Positions 23,497 to 36,400 of a stretch of DNA of 64,000 bases are shown piece after piece (the stretch's first letter is position 1; every line of letters starts with the position of its first letter). The DNA is from Microstegium vimineum. Its lineage: Eukaryota; Streptophyta; Magnoliopsida; Poales; Poaceae. Location of the stretch: contig CM039129.1 in assembly GCA_022036555.1 (NCBI GenBank), positions 27,082,553-27,146,552 on the forward strand. Direction: 5' to 3'. The translations under genes were made by a program, and so were the position numbers. Under the pieces are notes generated by a model, which saw only the letters and a list, made by a program, of their open reading frames with translations, ran no database searches and had not been told where the DNA came from.

Positions 23497-24072
23497 TTAG
23501 GTAGACTGCGACACATATTTCGTTGACAGTGTAGACATGGAAAGATCACTTTGATGCAACATCGTCACAATATGACCATACTTGTCAATTGGAAGCACAC
23601 AAAGAATCTTCCTCACAACATCGGCGGGTACCATTTGATTTAGCCCAAGTCCATTCATTTCTTCTACAAGAACATTCAAGCGTGAATACATTTCATTTGC
23701 ATTTTCATTTGCAAGCATAGTAAAAGAATTCATCTTGTTCATGACTAGATGGTAGCACTCATCACGCTCACTCTTTGTGCCTTCATGAACGGCACAAATG
23801 TTCTTCCACAAGTCATGAGTATTCTTGGATGTGCGCACACGATTGAACACATCTTTTCCAATGCCTCTAAAGAGAGTGTTTTTGGCCTTGGCATTCCATT
23901 TCTCATAGTGAACCTCATCACCGAATGGTTCTCCATCAAATTAAGGAAATCCATCGGTGGTGGCTTTGAGCACACCAACATCTAAGGCTTCTAGATAAGT
24001 CTCCATGCACACTTTCCAATAAGGAAAGTCGTCTCCTTCAAAGAAGGGCGGTGGATCATCCCCATGGGACAT
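23497..24072 (-). pseudogene. Copia gag (UBN2-type), N-terminal part
   Basis: The ATG at 24072 begins M-S-H-G-D-D-P-P-P-F-F-E-G. The frame has one TAA stop after about 43 codons (near 23943) and then runs to 23497. It includes F-N-R-V-R-T-S-K-N-T-H-D-L-W-K-N, E-R-D-E-C-Y and M-Y-S-R-L-N-V-L-V-E-E-M-N-G-L-G, the helical signature of the copia gag-polypeptide family. The zinc knuckle end is missing because the sequence diverges before the Tekay junction. Gag would form particles. Confidence 0.75.
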
Positions 24073-24110
24073 CTTTCTCTAAGCGGTTAAGCTTAAATCA
24101 AAAGTACTCG

Positions 24111-24123
24111 GTTCTGATACCAA
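24111..24123 (-). other. Primer-binding site of the copia element
   Basis: The minus strand reads TTGGTATCAGAAC one base after the LTR end, complementary to initiator tRNA-Met with one mismatch. Confidence 0.75.
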
Positions 24124-24124
24124 T

Positions 24125-25791
24125 TGAAAGGATCAAGTTGCCCAAGAGGGGGGAAATTGGGCTCTTTTAAATTTCTAAGCAAGAATAAAACCTACAAAAG
24201 AGCCAATTAACCCCCTAGTGCTTTCCAAGTGTGTTCTAGCTACACAAGCAAGAACATGGCAAGGAAAGCGGTAAAGCCCTAGGCAATTCTACTCAAGCAA
24301 CACAAAAGTAATGCGAAAAGTAATGCTTGAATGTAATTGCAATAAGTAAGGAGAAGGGAGGAATAAGGATTGACACGATGACGTTTTGCCGAGGTATCGA
24401 GGACTCAACACTCCCTCGTAGTCCTCGTTGGAGCACCGCGCACGGTATCGCTCCCCCTTAGTTCGCGCAAGGACTAAGTGCTCTATGGGCTGATTCTTCG
24501 CCACTCCGGCTCGATGAATCGCCCAAAACCGATCACAATCGAGCTTGGGTCATCCACAAGAAACTCCACCGAATGATCACCAAGATTGTCACCGCCAAAC
24601 CGTCTAGGTGATGTCGATCATCAAGAGCAACAAGCACTAACTCTCACCTGACCAAGACTAGTCTAGTGATTGAATGGATGCACACTTGCTATCTCTAAGC
24701 AACTAGTGAGGATGAACACTTGGAATCTCAATTCTCTCTCTCATTAGGGCTCTTGCACTTCCTTGCACTCTCACAAGGTTTCTTCAGCTATCCAAATGGG
24801 CAAGAGTAAGGCAAAGAGGGGAATGGAGGAGTATAAATACCCCCAAGCCAATCCCTAGTCGTTACAAGCAAAAACAACTTTTCTACATACCTTCAGACGC
24901 GTCCGGAGGTTGGGGTCTGGACCAATTCTCATGCGTCCAGACCTCACTAAGTCATTGTGTTCAACTCAAAACAGCAGAGCGTCCAGACGCTAAGTTCCGT
25001 CCGGACCCGAGACTCCGGACAGATATATGCTCTCTATATGCTCTCGGTGTAGCGTTTGGATGCTCACAATAGTCCGGACGACATACTTTGGACAGTGTTA
25101 GGAGCCTTTTCTGCTCTCTGGAACTCTCTGCATAGAGTCCGGACGCTCCCTAATGTCTGGACCCTTTGCTCCGGACAGCGTCCGGAGCTTACTCTTCTCT
25201 TAAGTGACTCTCTGTGTAGGGTCTGGACGCCACCAATGGTCCGGACCCATCCGGTTCATAACGTTCGGACTACTTCACATAGCCTGAGTAAACCCTAGGG
25301 TCCGGACGCATAGCCAATGGTCTAGACCTAGGGAAACACTAGCGTCCGGAGGTCTTCTGAGAGCCAAAACTTGCTTCGATTCGCACACTTCCAAAATGAA
25401 AGTTGCTCACCATGATCTAAGGGCTTTTATAAAGTTGCCTAGTGCTAGTTTTAACAAGTGTGCACCACACCTAATCACATAGCCTCTCCTAGGTAAAGCT
25501 ACTAGATAGTACCCCCTTAATAGTACAGTCAAAGGTAAAATAAAGGTGCTAAACTACTTTAAGTGTCTCTCAACGCCAAACGACACTTAGACCTAGCCTA
25601 TTCTTCAACCTTGTTGCCAATCCTTTGAAACCCGAAATGATTCCATTAAGGGGCACGAATACCATTGATAGCACAATCATTTATCCATTACCATGACCTA
25701 ACACTTTTATTGCCTCTGCAAAACACACGTTAGTCATAGTAATCTTGCATTGTCGTTAATCACCGAAACACTAGGGGCCTAGATTCTTTCA
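24125..25791 (-). repeat. Copia 5' LTR (1667 bp)
   Basis: The ends are TGAAAG and CTTTCA, a perfect 6-bp inverted pair. It has a G tract close to the primer-side end (24148 region) and a dense cluster of TCCGGAC motifs (24880-25370). No second copy is in the window. Confidence 0.8.
24880..25370. repeat. Dispersed TCCGGAC motif cluster in the copia LTR
   Basis: More than a dozen copies of GTCCGGAC or near variants (TCTGGAC, TCCGGAG) occur at irregular spacing within 500 bp. The motif is palindromic and contains CpG. The same motif type recurs in the LTR at 51412-53368. Confidence 0.7.
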
Positions 25792-28056
25792 GTGGAGTAA
25801 TATGCTCTCGGGTGGCGAAACCCTGGTCTTGGATGGAGGATCCGGAGAAAGATTTACATATGCAAGCTTCAGGGCTACATATCTCATGTGATAAGGAATC
25901 CCCAGCTGGGTTTAACCAATTCGAATCATCGTGTTCCTCAGATAAGGAAACATGACTCTATCCTCCTCATCGTAGTTAATGAAACTTAAATTGGATACAA
26001 TGGATGACTTTGTGGACATAGTTGTTACCACGTTATCGATCAAAACTATGATTGGTACTTGAGTAACAATATATATTGAACGAAACAATTTCAATTGTTT
26101 TTATCAAAATGCTCATTTATGCAAAAGACATGATTATGCCAAAACCCCATCTTGAATCCCAATAACCTGCATAACTTATACATTCACCACCTTTTATTGG
26201 TCGGGTAAGACTTGTTGAGTACCCCGTACTTAGGGTTCTTTAACCGTTGTTGCAGATGAACCCCAGGGGCAATTCTATGTTGCTCCCTATTCTATGATAG
26301 TAATCCAGGTCGATGAAGAATAGAATGTGTGACCCTTGGGCAGGGTGCTTATTATCATATTTAAGTTGTGTTTTCAAACAACTGGTTTGTAATAATACTT
26401 ATGTAAGACTTCTACTTTACTATAAATGCAATTTATGTACAGTTCACTTCTGCAATGTCTTGTAATGAGATCATACTCAGAAAGTGGTGGATGGCTTGGT
26501 TGAATCTGACGACACCAGACAAACTTTTTAAGAACTTGGAACACTTGTATTGCAATCAGAGGTCTTTAAGACAATGATTAGTGCAAGTGGGCCATACTTC
26601 TCAGGAGGTTTCATCACACTTAGCCTTGCCGCCATCACACGACCTATAGTGGTCATGCAGCCGGTCATGCCTCGCTAGCGGCACATGTGCTAGAGTGGGT
26701 ATCCATGGTCATGCGTGAGAGATGAAGCCAAAGTCATGTTTTTCATTCTATAGTTCATGTTAATTACATAAAAATCCATCTCAAAGTTGGAGCTTTACCA
26801 AACGGTTTTGTGGGAGCTCAGCTTCATTGTAGTGTTGCTCCATGGTGAAGACATACTCTAATCTATGTTTTCGGATCTAGAGCTCTCCAAACAGACTCTA
26901 AGTCAGCCCAGTTAAATGACCATGGGTTGGCCCATGTGGTAAGAGACAAAGAGAGGAGTTTGGGACGATGATGAGCAATGGCCTAGGCTTGAGAAAAAAA
27001 AGAGAGGAAGAGAGGGGAATTTGGGCCGAGAGGAGGATACTAGGACCAAACTAAGCTTTAGGCTTTTTAGAACATTTTGCAAATAGATTTTTAAAAGGAT
27101 TTTAAAAGCTATTTGAACTTAAACATGCTTTTAAATATCTTTGCACACAAATGAACACTATGAACATGAAATGAATGCAACAAAAAATTTATAACCTATA
27201 TTAGACTTGAGCAAATTTGGTCCACTCGGCCCAGCCTGAGCCTATGAGATTTAGTAGATAGTATATAGGTTTCACATGCACAAAGACTTATGTTATCTTC
27301 TTAAGCCTGGCCTAAAATATATTTTAAATTATTTTCTCACTAGAAATTGTACCGGTGGCCCTCTCGCCTCTGAATGGTATATTAGTTCTTTTTCCTGATC
27401 TACCCACAAAATTACTGGGGTCTTAACCTATATATACCATGTTTAAATTAGTACATAGAATATGTTTTCTTTTGGTAAAAAATAGGTCTTATCGCTAATT
27501 AAATCTAGGAAAATTTTAAATATTACAAGTCATGGTTTTATTAGAGTGTTATAGTCACCACTAGAGGCAACACATGCACGTTGATGTTGTTGAATTAGGG
27601 AAGAAAGTGGCTGGTGGCGGCGGGTGGTACCACCGCCGCCGAGTTCACCAACAGGGTGGGGCGGTGGTAGTGGGATTTGGAGTTAGTGTTTTGTGTTTCA
27701 GGGGTCTCCATGGCCACTGGTCTTAGAATGGGGTGTGGTGATACGTTGAGGGGTGGCGAGTGGGCAAGAGGCATGGAACATCCAATGGGCTAGAGCCAAC
27801 GTGGAGATGAAAATAGTGTTGTCTTCATCCTCTGATTAGGAATAAGAGGGGAAGAAACTACGGGAATTGTCGAATTGGTGATGGGTGGTGGGCACTCGCA
27901 CTGGGCAGCACGATCGACGATAGTGAGGGTGGTGAGCAGCACGGTCAATGGTAGCGACTATGTTGGTCGAGGTTGGTAGGTGCAACTAGTAGTAGGGCAG
28001 GTGGGGGTGAGAAGTTGAAGACACAGGGTGGGGTCAAGTAACCCGTGTGTTGCTTA
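25792..28056. other. Intergenic, probably old repeat remnants
   Basis: No open frame with a recognisable domain. 25792-26610 reads like LTR-type sequence, but no partner or end pair was found. 27590-28030 is GC-rich with GGCGG/GGTGG runs. Confidence 0.4.
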
Positions 28057-28280
28057 GAGCTTATTTGAATGATTGGATCTCATGGTCTAAAGTTTAGCCA
28101 TTAAACTTTAGATTACTTTAGCTTTTGATGCTCCAAACAAGGAGTTCTAAACTATTGTCTAAAGTTTAGCCAACCCCAAAAACTTTAGACCGCACAAGTG
28201 AACTAAATATATCTAAAGTTTTTATTGTTAATTTTACCTAACTAAACTTTAGACAAGAGAATCCAAAAAGAACCTAACTC
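28057..28280. mobile_element. MITE with TCTAAAGTTTAG ends (Tourist-like)
   Basis: The two ends are inverted: GAGCTTATTTGAAT...GGTCTAAAGTTTAG on the left and the complement of ..CTAAACTTTAGACAAGAG..AACCTAACTC on the right. Length ~224 bp. Flanks TTA and TCA could be a decayed 3-bp target duplication, as in PIF/Harbinger MITEs. No coding capacity. Confidence 0.6.
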
Positions 28281-29193
28281 TCAATAATGCAGTCTAATTA
28301 AGAATGCCTGATCCATCATGTCAAAAAATTCGCAGTTTGTCACATTTTTAAACTCTAGATTCCAAACCAAAGCGCCTACCACAGCTGCTTTTTTGGGATG
28401 ATGCGGCTAATCAGTGCAAGAAAACACGGAAGACGATATATTTCTACAAGACTTGTACTTGAACCACACTCTTCAAGCATCTTAAAAAGTGAGAGTGGGT
28501 GACTGTATTTTTTTTACCTGCTTAGGGTAGACATTGCTTCGGATGCTGCAAAGTGATGTGCATCTGCACTGTGATGAGGAATGTCAGTGAACCTTCTAAA
28601 GGCTGCCATGGCCATCACTTTCTTGTACTATACAATTCCATGTCTAGAGCAAAAAGGCAAGGTGGATGCATATTTAAGCTTTCAGATATGCCTGCCGAGT
28701 GTGAAAGGATGATTCCATGACTGGCACCGTCACAAAGGCTTCAACTCTTTTTTTTTAGAAAAGGGAATATATTGATATTCCAACTTTTACATAGACTAAT
28801 ACAAAGGCTTCAACTCTAATATGTTTTTTTTTCTCTTTTCACCATATTAGATGCAAATGAATGCAATAAGAAAAAAACTAGCCCCGAGACATCAACCTAA
28901 CGTAACTACCGTCAGCTGCAAACTTGCATATCACTGGTGCTAGGATGCTAGCAAACAGCAGAATAAAATTCCGGTGGTCAGAATACATGGCACCAGCAGT
29001 ATTCTTATTTGACGCATCTTGGCCATTTTAGTTACTGTAATAATGCTTAGGTGGTTTGCCCTAATCATGACGGTGTCGGTCATCGATCACAAATGATAGC
29101 TTCTAACAGACACAAGCAAGGTCCGTGTCATACTCATAGCACTAGGGCTCATCCGACAATCTGAGCCAGTTAGTTACGGAATTGCCATCTATA
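28281..29193. other. Intergenic, nothing recognised
   Basis: No gene, RNA or repeat structure can be supported here. Confidence 0.4.
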
Positions 29194-29748
29194 GGCCCTG
29201 TTTGGCTGGGACGTTTTACGGATAATTTCGGATAATTCAATAATATTTGCCATCAGACTCTGTTTGGTTGGTACGTTTTACAGCTAATTTCGAATGATTC
29301 AATAATTATTTGTATGAGATAATAAACTAAAGTACGGCTGACAAGCCAGATGAGTAGTTCAAAACTGTATTTGTGCTAGGTTATAATGGGTTAGTTTGGG
29401 ATTCAATGTATGTTTAGACCTTGGGGTGTAAAGTTTTTGGGTGTTACATCGGATGTTATATGGGGAGTCGTATGAGGTATTTGGATACTAATAAAAATAA
29501 ATAAATTACAGAATCCGTTTGTAAACCTCAAGAAGAATTTATTAAGTCTAATTAATCGATTATTAGTACATGTATTACTGTACCAATCAGTGTCTAATCA
29601 TGGACTAATTAGTCTTAAAAATTCGCCTTGCAAAATACATGCAATTTGTGCAATTAATTTTTCTATCTACGTTTAATACTCCATACATATATCTAAATAT
29701 TCGATGTGATAAAGCCTAAAGTTTTTGAATAGGATCTAAACATGACCG
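29194..29748. mobile_element. Grass MITE-like element with a doubled left end
   Basis: The left end GGCCCTGTTTGGCTGGGACG and the right end (complement of ..GGATCTAAACATGACC) form a weak inverted pair. The interior has the block with TAATTAGTC and AATACTCC seen in many grass insertions. The first ~57 bp (29196-29252) are repeated imperfectly at 29256-29312, as if one copy had inserted into the end of another. Confidence 0.5.
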
Positions 29749-30463
29749 CCTCACACATTATGAATGATGCATGCACGACAAGTGATGTTACAGACATGTG
29801 TAAGATTGGATGCCACTATGCCAGCATGTGATGCTTCCATATGACCAAGTGGTGCTGATGCCATCTGCAGCAGAATCCTATGGAGGAATCGGACAAAGAT
29901 GTACTACTACTTGAATTGCAGCAGTTCTATTGTTATGAGACTTTTCGTGGGACTCTTAAATGAACTGCTGGTTGAGAATTTATGGGGACCAAGAAATTTG
30001 CGGATTTTTAATTAAATGGTGCCCCCTGTTAAAGTATTCTGGGTTTAATGGAACTGTAAATTTCAGCTGGAGTAAAGTTGTACACAAAACTGCATTTGGA
30101 GAATTTCCTATATAAAACAGAAAAAAAAACATGATGCTATTGCCTCGCTGTAACTGTTAACAATTATCTATGCAATCAAATGCAATTTCCAGAGATCCGT
30201 CAATTTCAGTGGTTAGCATGTGTTAGCAAAGGTTCGTGAAAGTAAAATTTACTGAACCTCCAATAGGAACCAATTCATATGCAGCAGCAATGATAATAAT
30301 AGCATAAGCTGTGCTTATTATTTTCAATTTGGTAATGCTATTGACAGGGACATGGCAGTTACTGAAATACAGGAATCTACATGTACACCCCCAGCCTTTG
30401 GCTACTCAAAGAAAAAATGTAGCTATATCAGCGGAAATGGTGCTAAACTGTACCAGAACCACA
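29749..30463. other. 3' flank and probable 3'UTR of the kinase gene
   Basis: AT-rich. An A-rich AATAATAA-type signal on the minus strand near 30295-30330 could serve polyadenylation. No other gene is seen. Confidence 0.4.
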
Positions 30464-33400
30464 CTAAAAAACTTCAAATTCAAGGTCCTCGGAGTTGCTT
30501 CTGAACTCCAGGCACTTGCCTTCTTTCTTCCGCTCTTTTGCAAGAGTCACGACGTTGCAAGGTTGTGTCTCTGGAGGAGCAGCAGAACGAATCAGAGCCC
30601 AATTCAAGCCTTCAAAGAAAGGGTGCTGCTTGATCTCAGCAGCTCCTCTCAACGATCCAAATCTGTTCTCAGGCTCCTTCACCAGTAAACCTCTGATCAG
30701 ATCTTTGGCGTTGCTGCTCACAGATGGATTGTCTGGGAACCGGAGATTCTGTGAGACCACATTTGCCAATGTTTCATCATTCCCAGGTCCTCTGAAGGGT
30801 GTCTTGCCATATAAAAGTTCATAAAGGAAGACACCAAAGGTCCACCAGTCGACAGCGCTTCCATGGCCATCCCCTTTGATGATTTCTGGTGCAAGGTACT
30901 CATGTGTGCCAACAAAGGAATTAGAGCGTGCTTCAGTAGGCTCTACAACAAGCTGCGGAAGCCTTTTCTGGGAGGATTTAGGCTTCCGAGGCTTTGGAAT
31001 TGATGGTAAGCGTGGTGTGAAGCAAGATGTTTGGGCACAAGAGGGTTGCTGAAGGCATGACGAATTAATGCAGTAGTTCTCTGCACAAGGTCCTGTAAGT
31101 CTCCTCGGTTGGTAGTTTCCTGTAACAGAAGATGACCGAAGGAGCACAGGATTCACAGAGCACCTCAGTGAAAGGTCAAAGTCTGATAACATTATATGCC
31201 CATCTTCACGGACTAGAATGTTCTCCGGTTTTAGATCACGGTATATGACCCCTAGCATGTGAAGATATTCCAAAGCAAGGAGAACTTCTGCAACATAAAA
31301 CCTACAATGCAACCATTTCATCACCATCATAAACGATCAAAGCACAACAAACTAGATGAGAACTAAATGAATGTAAAATAAGGCAAACAGGCCATGCATA
31401 ATTCACAAGCACAACACAGTAGAAAAATACAAAACAGAAGTTACAGGTCAACAATTAACTCTTAACAGAAAGTTATTACTGTTGCAAAAAGAAGGCCTAT
31501 GACATTGTTTTTGTGATAAGCTTATGGGTACTGAATGAGATGCTTGACAAACCAACCAAGACTGTACTCTGAGTGCCTACAACTACATTCCCTGGTAGCA
31601 GTTACAATACCTGACAAAATAATTAAAGATTGAAGTGCCTACAACTACAACTACATGCCCAAGTAACAGTTACAATGGAAGCACAAACGCAAGATCCTAG
31701 CGAAATGAACAATCAGACAATTTAGCTATTTGTGCAAAACAACATAGCAGATCACATAGCACCAGCCATCGAAGTGAATGAATTGGAGAGAGCAAAGAAA
31801 TAATGGAATGAGACGGCTCTTTCTTGAACAATTTCATAAGCAGTTCTTCCCCTCACACCAATCACAAGTTTTTTTATTCATTCCGTATATTGCCCTCACC
31901 CCCTTAATGACAGGTTTTGAAAAAGATTTTTCATGACATTCCATTTAGGTTCGATTTAGATCTCTCTATTGGTTCACTTTCCTCCCGAAACATTTCCTCA
32001 AAATGATAAAGAATCTGGTACACTTGAATTCTATTATTTAAGTGCTTATTGCTTGCCAAAAATCCTACTTCTACAACTGGGAAGCCACCAGGTTCTTCAA
32101 ATATGTCGTGTTTCCTGTGCTGTTCCCATGTTATCACTTCCGTACCAATTAATCCAGAATGGATCAGTTACCGTGTGTTTGGTTTGGGAACCACCTGGGT
32201 TGGGTTGGGTCCAACCCAGTTTTCAGGGTTGGGTCGGACCCATTTGTTGTTTGTGTTAGGAATTAGCCTCTCACAGCGACAAACTGATTGCTAATCTCCA
32301 CACGCGGAACGTCGATTGAATCTATACCGAGGCAAACATGCAAGATCACAGACGACACCAGAGGCACGATATTTGTTAACGAGGTTCAGCCGAAACCAAA
32401 TCCCCGGGGCATGACTATGGGCGCTCCTCCCCAATACCAGCAACACCGGTCGCCCTAGGGTCCCGGCAACGCGCCGCCGCCCTCCCGCGAACCTGTCGCT
32501 ATGTCGTCATGGTTACAACAGCAGCCCTCCTCTCATATTTATGAGGAGACCGGGTTAGAGTGTCCAACACCAACTCTACCCTATACTGCCAAATACAACT
32601 CAGAGTCCTAGCGTAACCAAACTCATACATAATATTCGACACATATCCAACAAACTCCACCTTGACGAATATTCCGTCATCTTGAAGTCGTCCATGCGCG
32701 AACCTCCATGTACAACTGACTTGAGTTGTTCCCTTCATAGCTCCACAAGAGTTGTCCGACGCGTCTCGTCATAGACCCACCTTAAACAAGAGCCTCCGCT
32801 ATCCCGCAACTCCATACTTTATGACTCCACCTACAGCTATGCATCCTTCTCTGTCACCACAATCTCCATCAAGTAAAATTTAGATCCGTCTCCGGCTCTA
32901 ACACATGTCTGACTTGCTGAAGCACGTCTGCTCCATGCTAAACACAAACGAGCTAACTAGATCTAGTACCATACTTGAACCTGATCGTACCCATGACACC
33001 GAGAACCTCATAGTTGTTATTTGAGTCACATAGAAATTACCATAGCTTACTCTTTTCATTCCACTGCAATGCTACGCCCGACGTCTTACACTGTAGCCTC
33101 TTGCAGCCCTGACCAACCAGATTACATTAGTTGCAAGTACGGACATCCACCGTCTATACTTCCTTCCAGTTCAACCCTTGAAGCTTCTTCACGTCATTCG
33201 ATCCACACTTCAGAACCCACACGTGCAATTTGAATCGATCCACGCCCTTGCTGATTTGGAAGCACGCAAACTCATCCAATGCAAACCTGCATTGAGCTCG
33301 CGCCGCGTGTCGCCACGCCACAGAGATCGAGAAACCCCATCAACTGTCACGCTCCTATGTCGCCATCGTTGATCATGTCGTCGTCTCTGCCCACGGTATG

Positions 33401-36400
33401 ACTAGCCTGTCGCCGCTAGCCTCTCCGTCATGCACCACGGTATGTTCGCCCTCCAAGCAAACTGTCCGCCAGCCATCCTGAACTGTTCGCCTTGTGCGCC
33501 AAGAATTGTTCGGCTCCGATCCATCAATCACAGACAGATCACCAACGAGCTGCTCTTCACATCAACTCTGTCAGACTACATCTGACAATCGCTCCTGAGA
33601 ACACCCGCTGAAAAACACCAATGTCGAACTCTTTTCAGTCGCCTTGTGCACCACAACTGAACACCGTCGACAATCTCCGCTCGCCGCCAACGAGCACTGC
33701 AACACCAACACTGAGGTCTGGTCAGCTGAATACAACCTCTCCTCTATTGTCTGTTGCAAATTCCATCATCATCCTCCGCTATGTGCATAGCCCTGCCACA
33801 ACTCTCGCAACATACCCTGTGTAGTTGTTCCAGCCGATATATCATGTCGATCGCCAGACTCATGGCACACCTGCAGTAGCGCCTCCCTTGTTCTCCGTGC
33901 ATGCCATGATGCCGCAAGTGATCCCGCCTCGAGACACCAGAGAAAAAAAAAACATGCCAAGCTCTCAAGTCTGAGCCAACACCTATTTTCTTTTCTCAAA
34001 CTCGATTTGATGCTGTGATCACTGCTCCATCTTTTGTCTTTGCACTAAACACACAAAGCAACTACCAGCTACGTGTGGTTGGCACAAAAAACATAGTACA
34101 CCACGTCCACGTGATCCAACAGGAGTCCTTGCATGCAACTTGGGCCCCACATGCACGACACCACGACTCCTGAAGCCTTCCGTGCACTAAACCAAATTAT
34201 TACCACCTATGTGTCCGACTGCACCACGAGTCAGCATCCAACTCGTCTCCGTCCACCGGCCATCAACACACACAAGCCTTCCACATGTCACAGTTGTTTC
34301 CTCGCACAACGACTTCCATGCACCATCGATGATCACATCCGGCAAGATACCCTAGCCGCAACCGACGTTTCCGTCGACCTGCCGCAACCATACGTGTACC
34401 GACCACACGTCTTTGTCACGGCCATGCTCCACCTTGTGTCGTATCCGCTTCGTACTTCGTGCACTGCAACTAACACCTTGTAGATGCATAGTCCTCGAAC
34501 CTCTTGATGATCTTCCGCACAGCCTCTATATCCAATCCAACCATAGCTCTAGATACCAATTGTTAGGGTGCGCAGCGGAATTCGGCCCAGCTCGCTATAC
34601 CCACGAGCCGGCGCCCCTCGGGCCTAGGTCCACCGGAGCCCACAACATATTCAGGCCTTGGGCCTAACTCAACCCGGGACATGACTATGGGCGCTCCTCC
34701 CCAATACCAGCAACACCGGTCGCCCTAGGGACCCGGCAACACGCCGCCGCCCTCCCGCGAACCTGTCGCTATGTCGTCATGGTTACAACAGCAGCCCTCC
34801 TCTCATATTTATGAGGAGACCGGGTTACAGAGTCCAACACCAACTCTACCCTATACTGCCAAATACAACTCAGAGTCCTAGCGTAACCAAACTCATATAT
34901 AATATTCGACACATATCCAACAGTTTGGTTAGCAGGTTAGGTTCATCCCACTTCTTTGTTTGGTTAGAGGGTTAGATTGAAAAGGGTTGAACCACTGACA
35001 AATAGGGTCTACATGTCATTCACTGTATCATTCTTCTTCCTTCACTCTTCTCTCTCTTGCCCTGCCCCCACACCAGCGACGGCGCCCCGCACCACGCGCC
35101 TAGGCCACGGGGCTTGGCCCGACCGTGGGCGGCGCCCCCCGCTGCTTCTTCCCCACGCCCTTAGCCACTGCTTGGCCCGGCCGTGGGCGGCGCCCCCCGC
35201 TGCTTCTTCCCCACGCCCAGTCATGGGGGGCGCCTCAACGCAGCTCGTTCTCCACGCCGCGGCTTGGCCCAGCCATGCGCGCCGCCCCGCCGAAGCTCCT
35301 TCCGCGCGCCGCGGAGCTTGACCCGGCCATGCGCGCCAAGCAGAGGTGACCGAGCCCTGCCCCGACGCGCCCCGCCCTACGCCTCGCTACTCGAACGAGC
35401 GTGCCCCACACCGACGAGCGTGCCCAGGCGTCCGCGCCCCGACGTCCGCGCCCCGCCCGCCCCGGCGAGCGCGCTCCACACCGGCCCGACGAACGCGCCC
35501 CGGCCCGCCCCGGCGACTCCTCCCACGCTCCACGCCGGTGACCACCATGGCTGTGCGCTCCACGCTGCGCTGCTGTGGCTCGCTCGATTCGTCGAACCCA
35601 CTGGAACCCGCACGGTCCCCTCGATTTGGAGGGATGAGGGGAACCCGCATATGTGAGGAATATTCCAACCCGGGTCAACCCAGTTCCACCCAACCCACAA
35701 ACCAAACAGCAAGCTATCTGGGTCCGACCCGAGATATCCCACTCCAACCCTCAATCCAAACACATTACATTCTACTCTAGGGAGCCTAGTCTCGATGCTT
35801 CTGTGTGGTATTCATTCTCGTTCGGCTCTTGGAGTCACATCCCGTAGTGGTTGGAACAGCTCACAAATTCCAACCACTTCACCTACTTTATTAACCATGA
35901 TCGTTTCCATACCTCTATAGAAACAGAAGGGTTTCATGTTCTTTCATCCAATGGGTATTGGAAACTAAAAGGAGTGCAAATACCACTTCATAGTTCTCTC
36001 TAGGAGATATATTTACTTAAAACAGCAAGTATGAGCTAAAATCCTCATCTTGTTACATGGGTAACTTTAAGCATGCAGTTCTAATCTTGGTGATAAACAA
36101 GAAAATCAGATTGAAACAACTAGGCAAATTTAACTTGTGGTCACTAGGCAAATTTATTTTTGGAACATGGGTAACTTTAAGATTGAATGATTGCATTTAA
36201 CTTGTGGTCACTAGGCAAATTTATTTTTGGAAGAATTACCAAAGTCAGAAAAGGAACAGATAAAACCATGGAGACTTCTAGTGCACTGAATATAAAATAA
36301 TGTAAGTTTTTAAGTTGATTGGAATTTACCTTGCTGCTGGCTCTGGAAAGCTTTTTCCAGGTTGTCTTTGGCGAAGAACATGCAAATCACCGCCTGGACA

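Larger units (their letters stand above)
23462..25791 (-). mobile_element. Ty1/copia element, 5' part, cut by the Tekay insertion
   Basis: From right to left: LTR (24125-25791), tRNA-Met primer site (24111-24123), gag (24072-23497). The element is cut at 23461 by the Tekay element. Its pol and 3' LTR would lie outside the window. Confidence 0.8.
32254..34922 (-). mobile_element. Small copia-like LTR element without coding capacity
   Basis: LTRs at 32254-32652 and 34561-34922 start TGTTAGG and end ATCCAACA. Flanking GTTTG (32249-32253 and 34923-34927) is a perfect 5-bp target duplication. A tRNA-Met-like primer site adjoins the right LTR, so the element is on the minus strand. The 1.9-kb interior has only short frames and no gag or pol motif. 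It must have been mobilised by proteins from elsewhere. Confidence 0.82.
32173..35765. mobile_element. Terminal-inverted-repeat element in the kinase intron
   Basis: Left end GTGTGTTTGGTTTGGGA..CCTGGGTTGGGTTGG and right end ..CCAACCCTCAATCCAAACACAT are imperfect inverted repeats rich in GGGTTGG/CCAACCC. Without the inserted LTR element (32254-34922) it would be about 0.9 kb. Flanking TTAC on both sides may reflect a decayed target duplication. No transposase is seen, so it is non-autonomous. Superfamily uncertain (hAT or Mutator-like). Confidence 0.6.
31302..36329 (-). other. 5.0-kb intron of the kinase gene with nested transposons
   Basis: Donor AAG|GTAAAT at 36330/36329 and acceptor TTGTAG|G at 31302/31301. 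About 3.6 kb of its length is the nested TIR and LTR element pair (32173-35765); the remainder is plain intron DNA. Confidence 0.88.

Noticed and set aside
35183..35747. Several 100-170 codon frames in the GC-rich filler of the TIR element
   Set aside because: Composition effect: overlapping frames on both strands with Arg/Ala/Pro bias and no motif.
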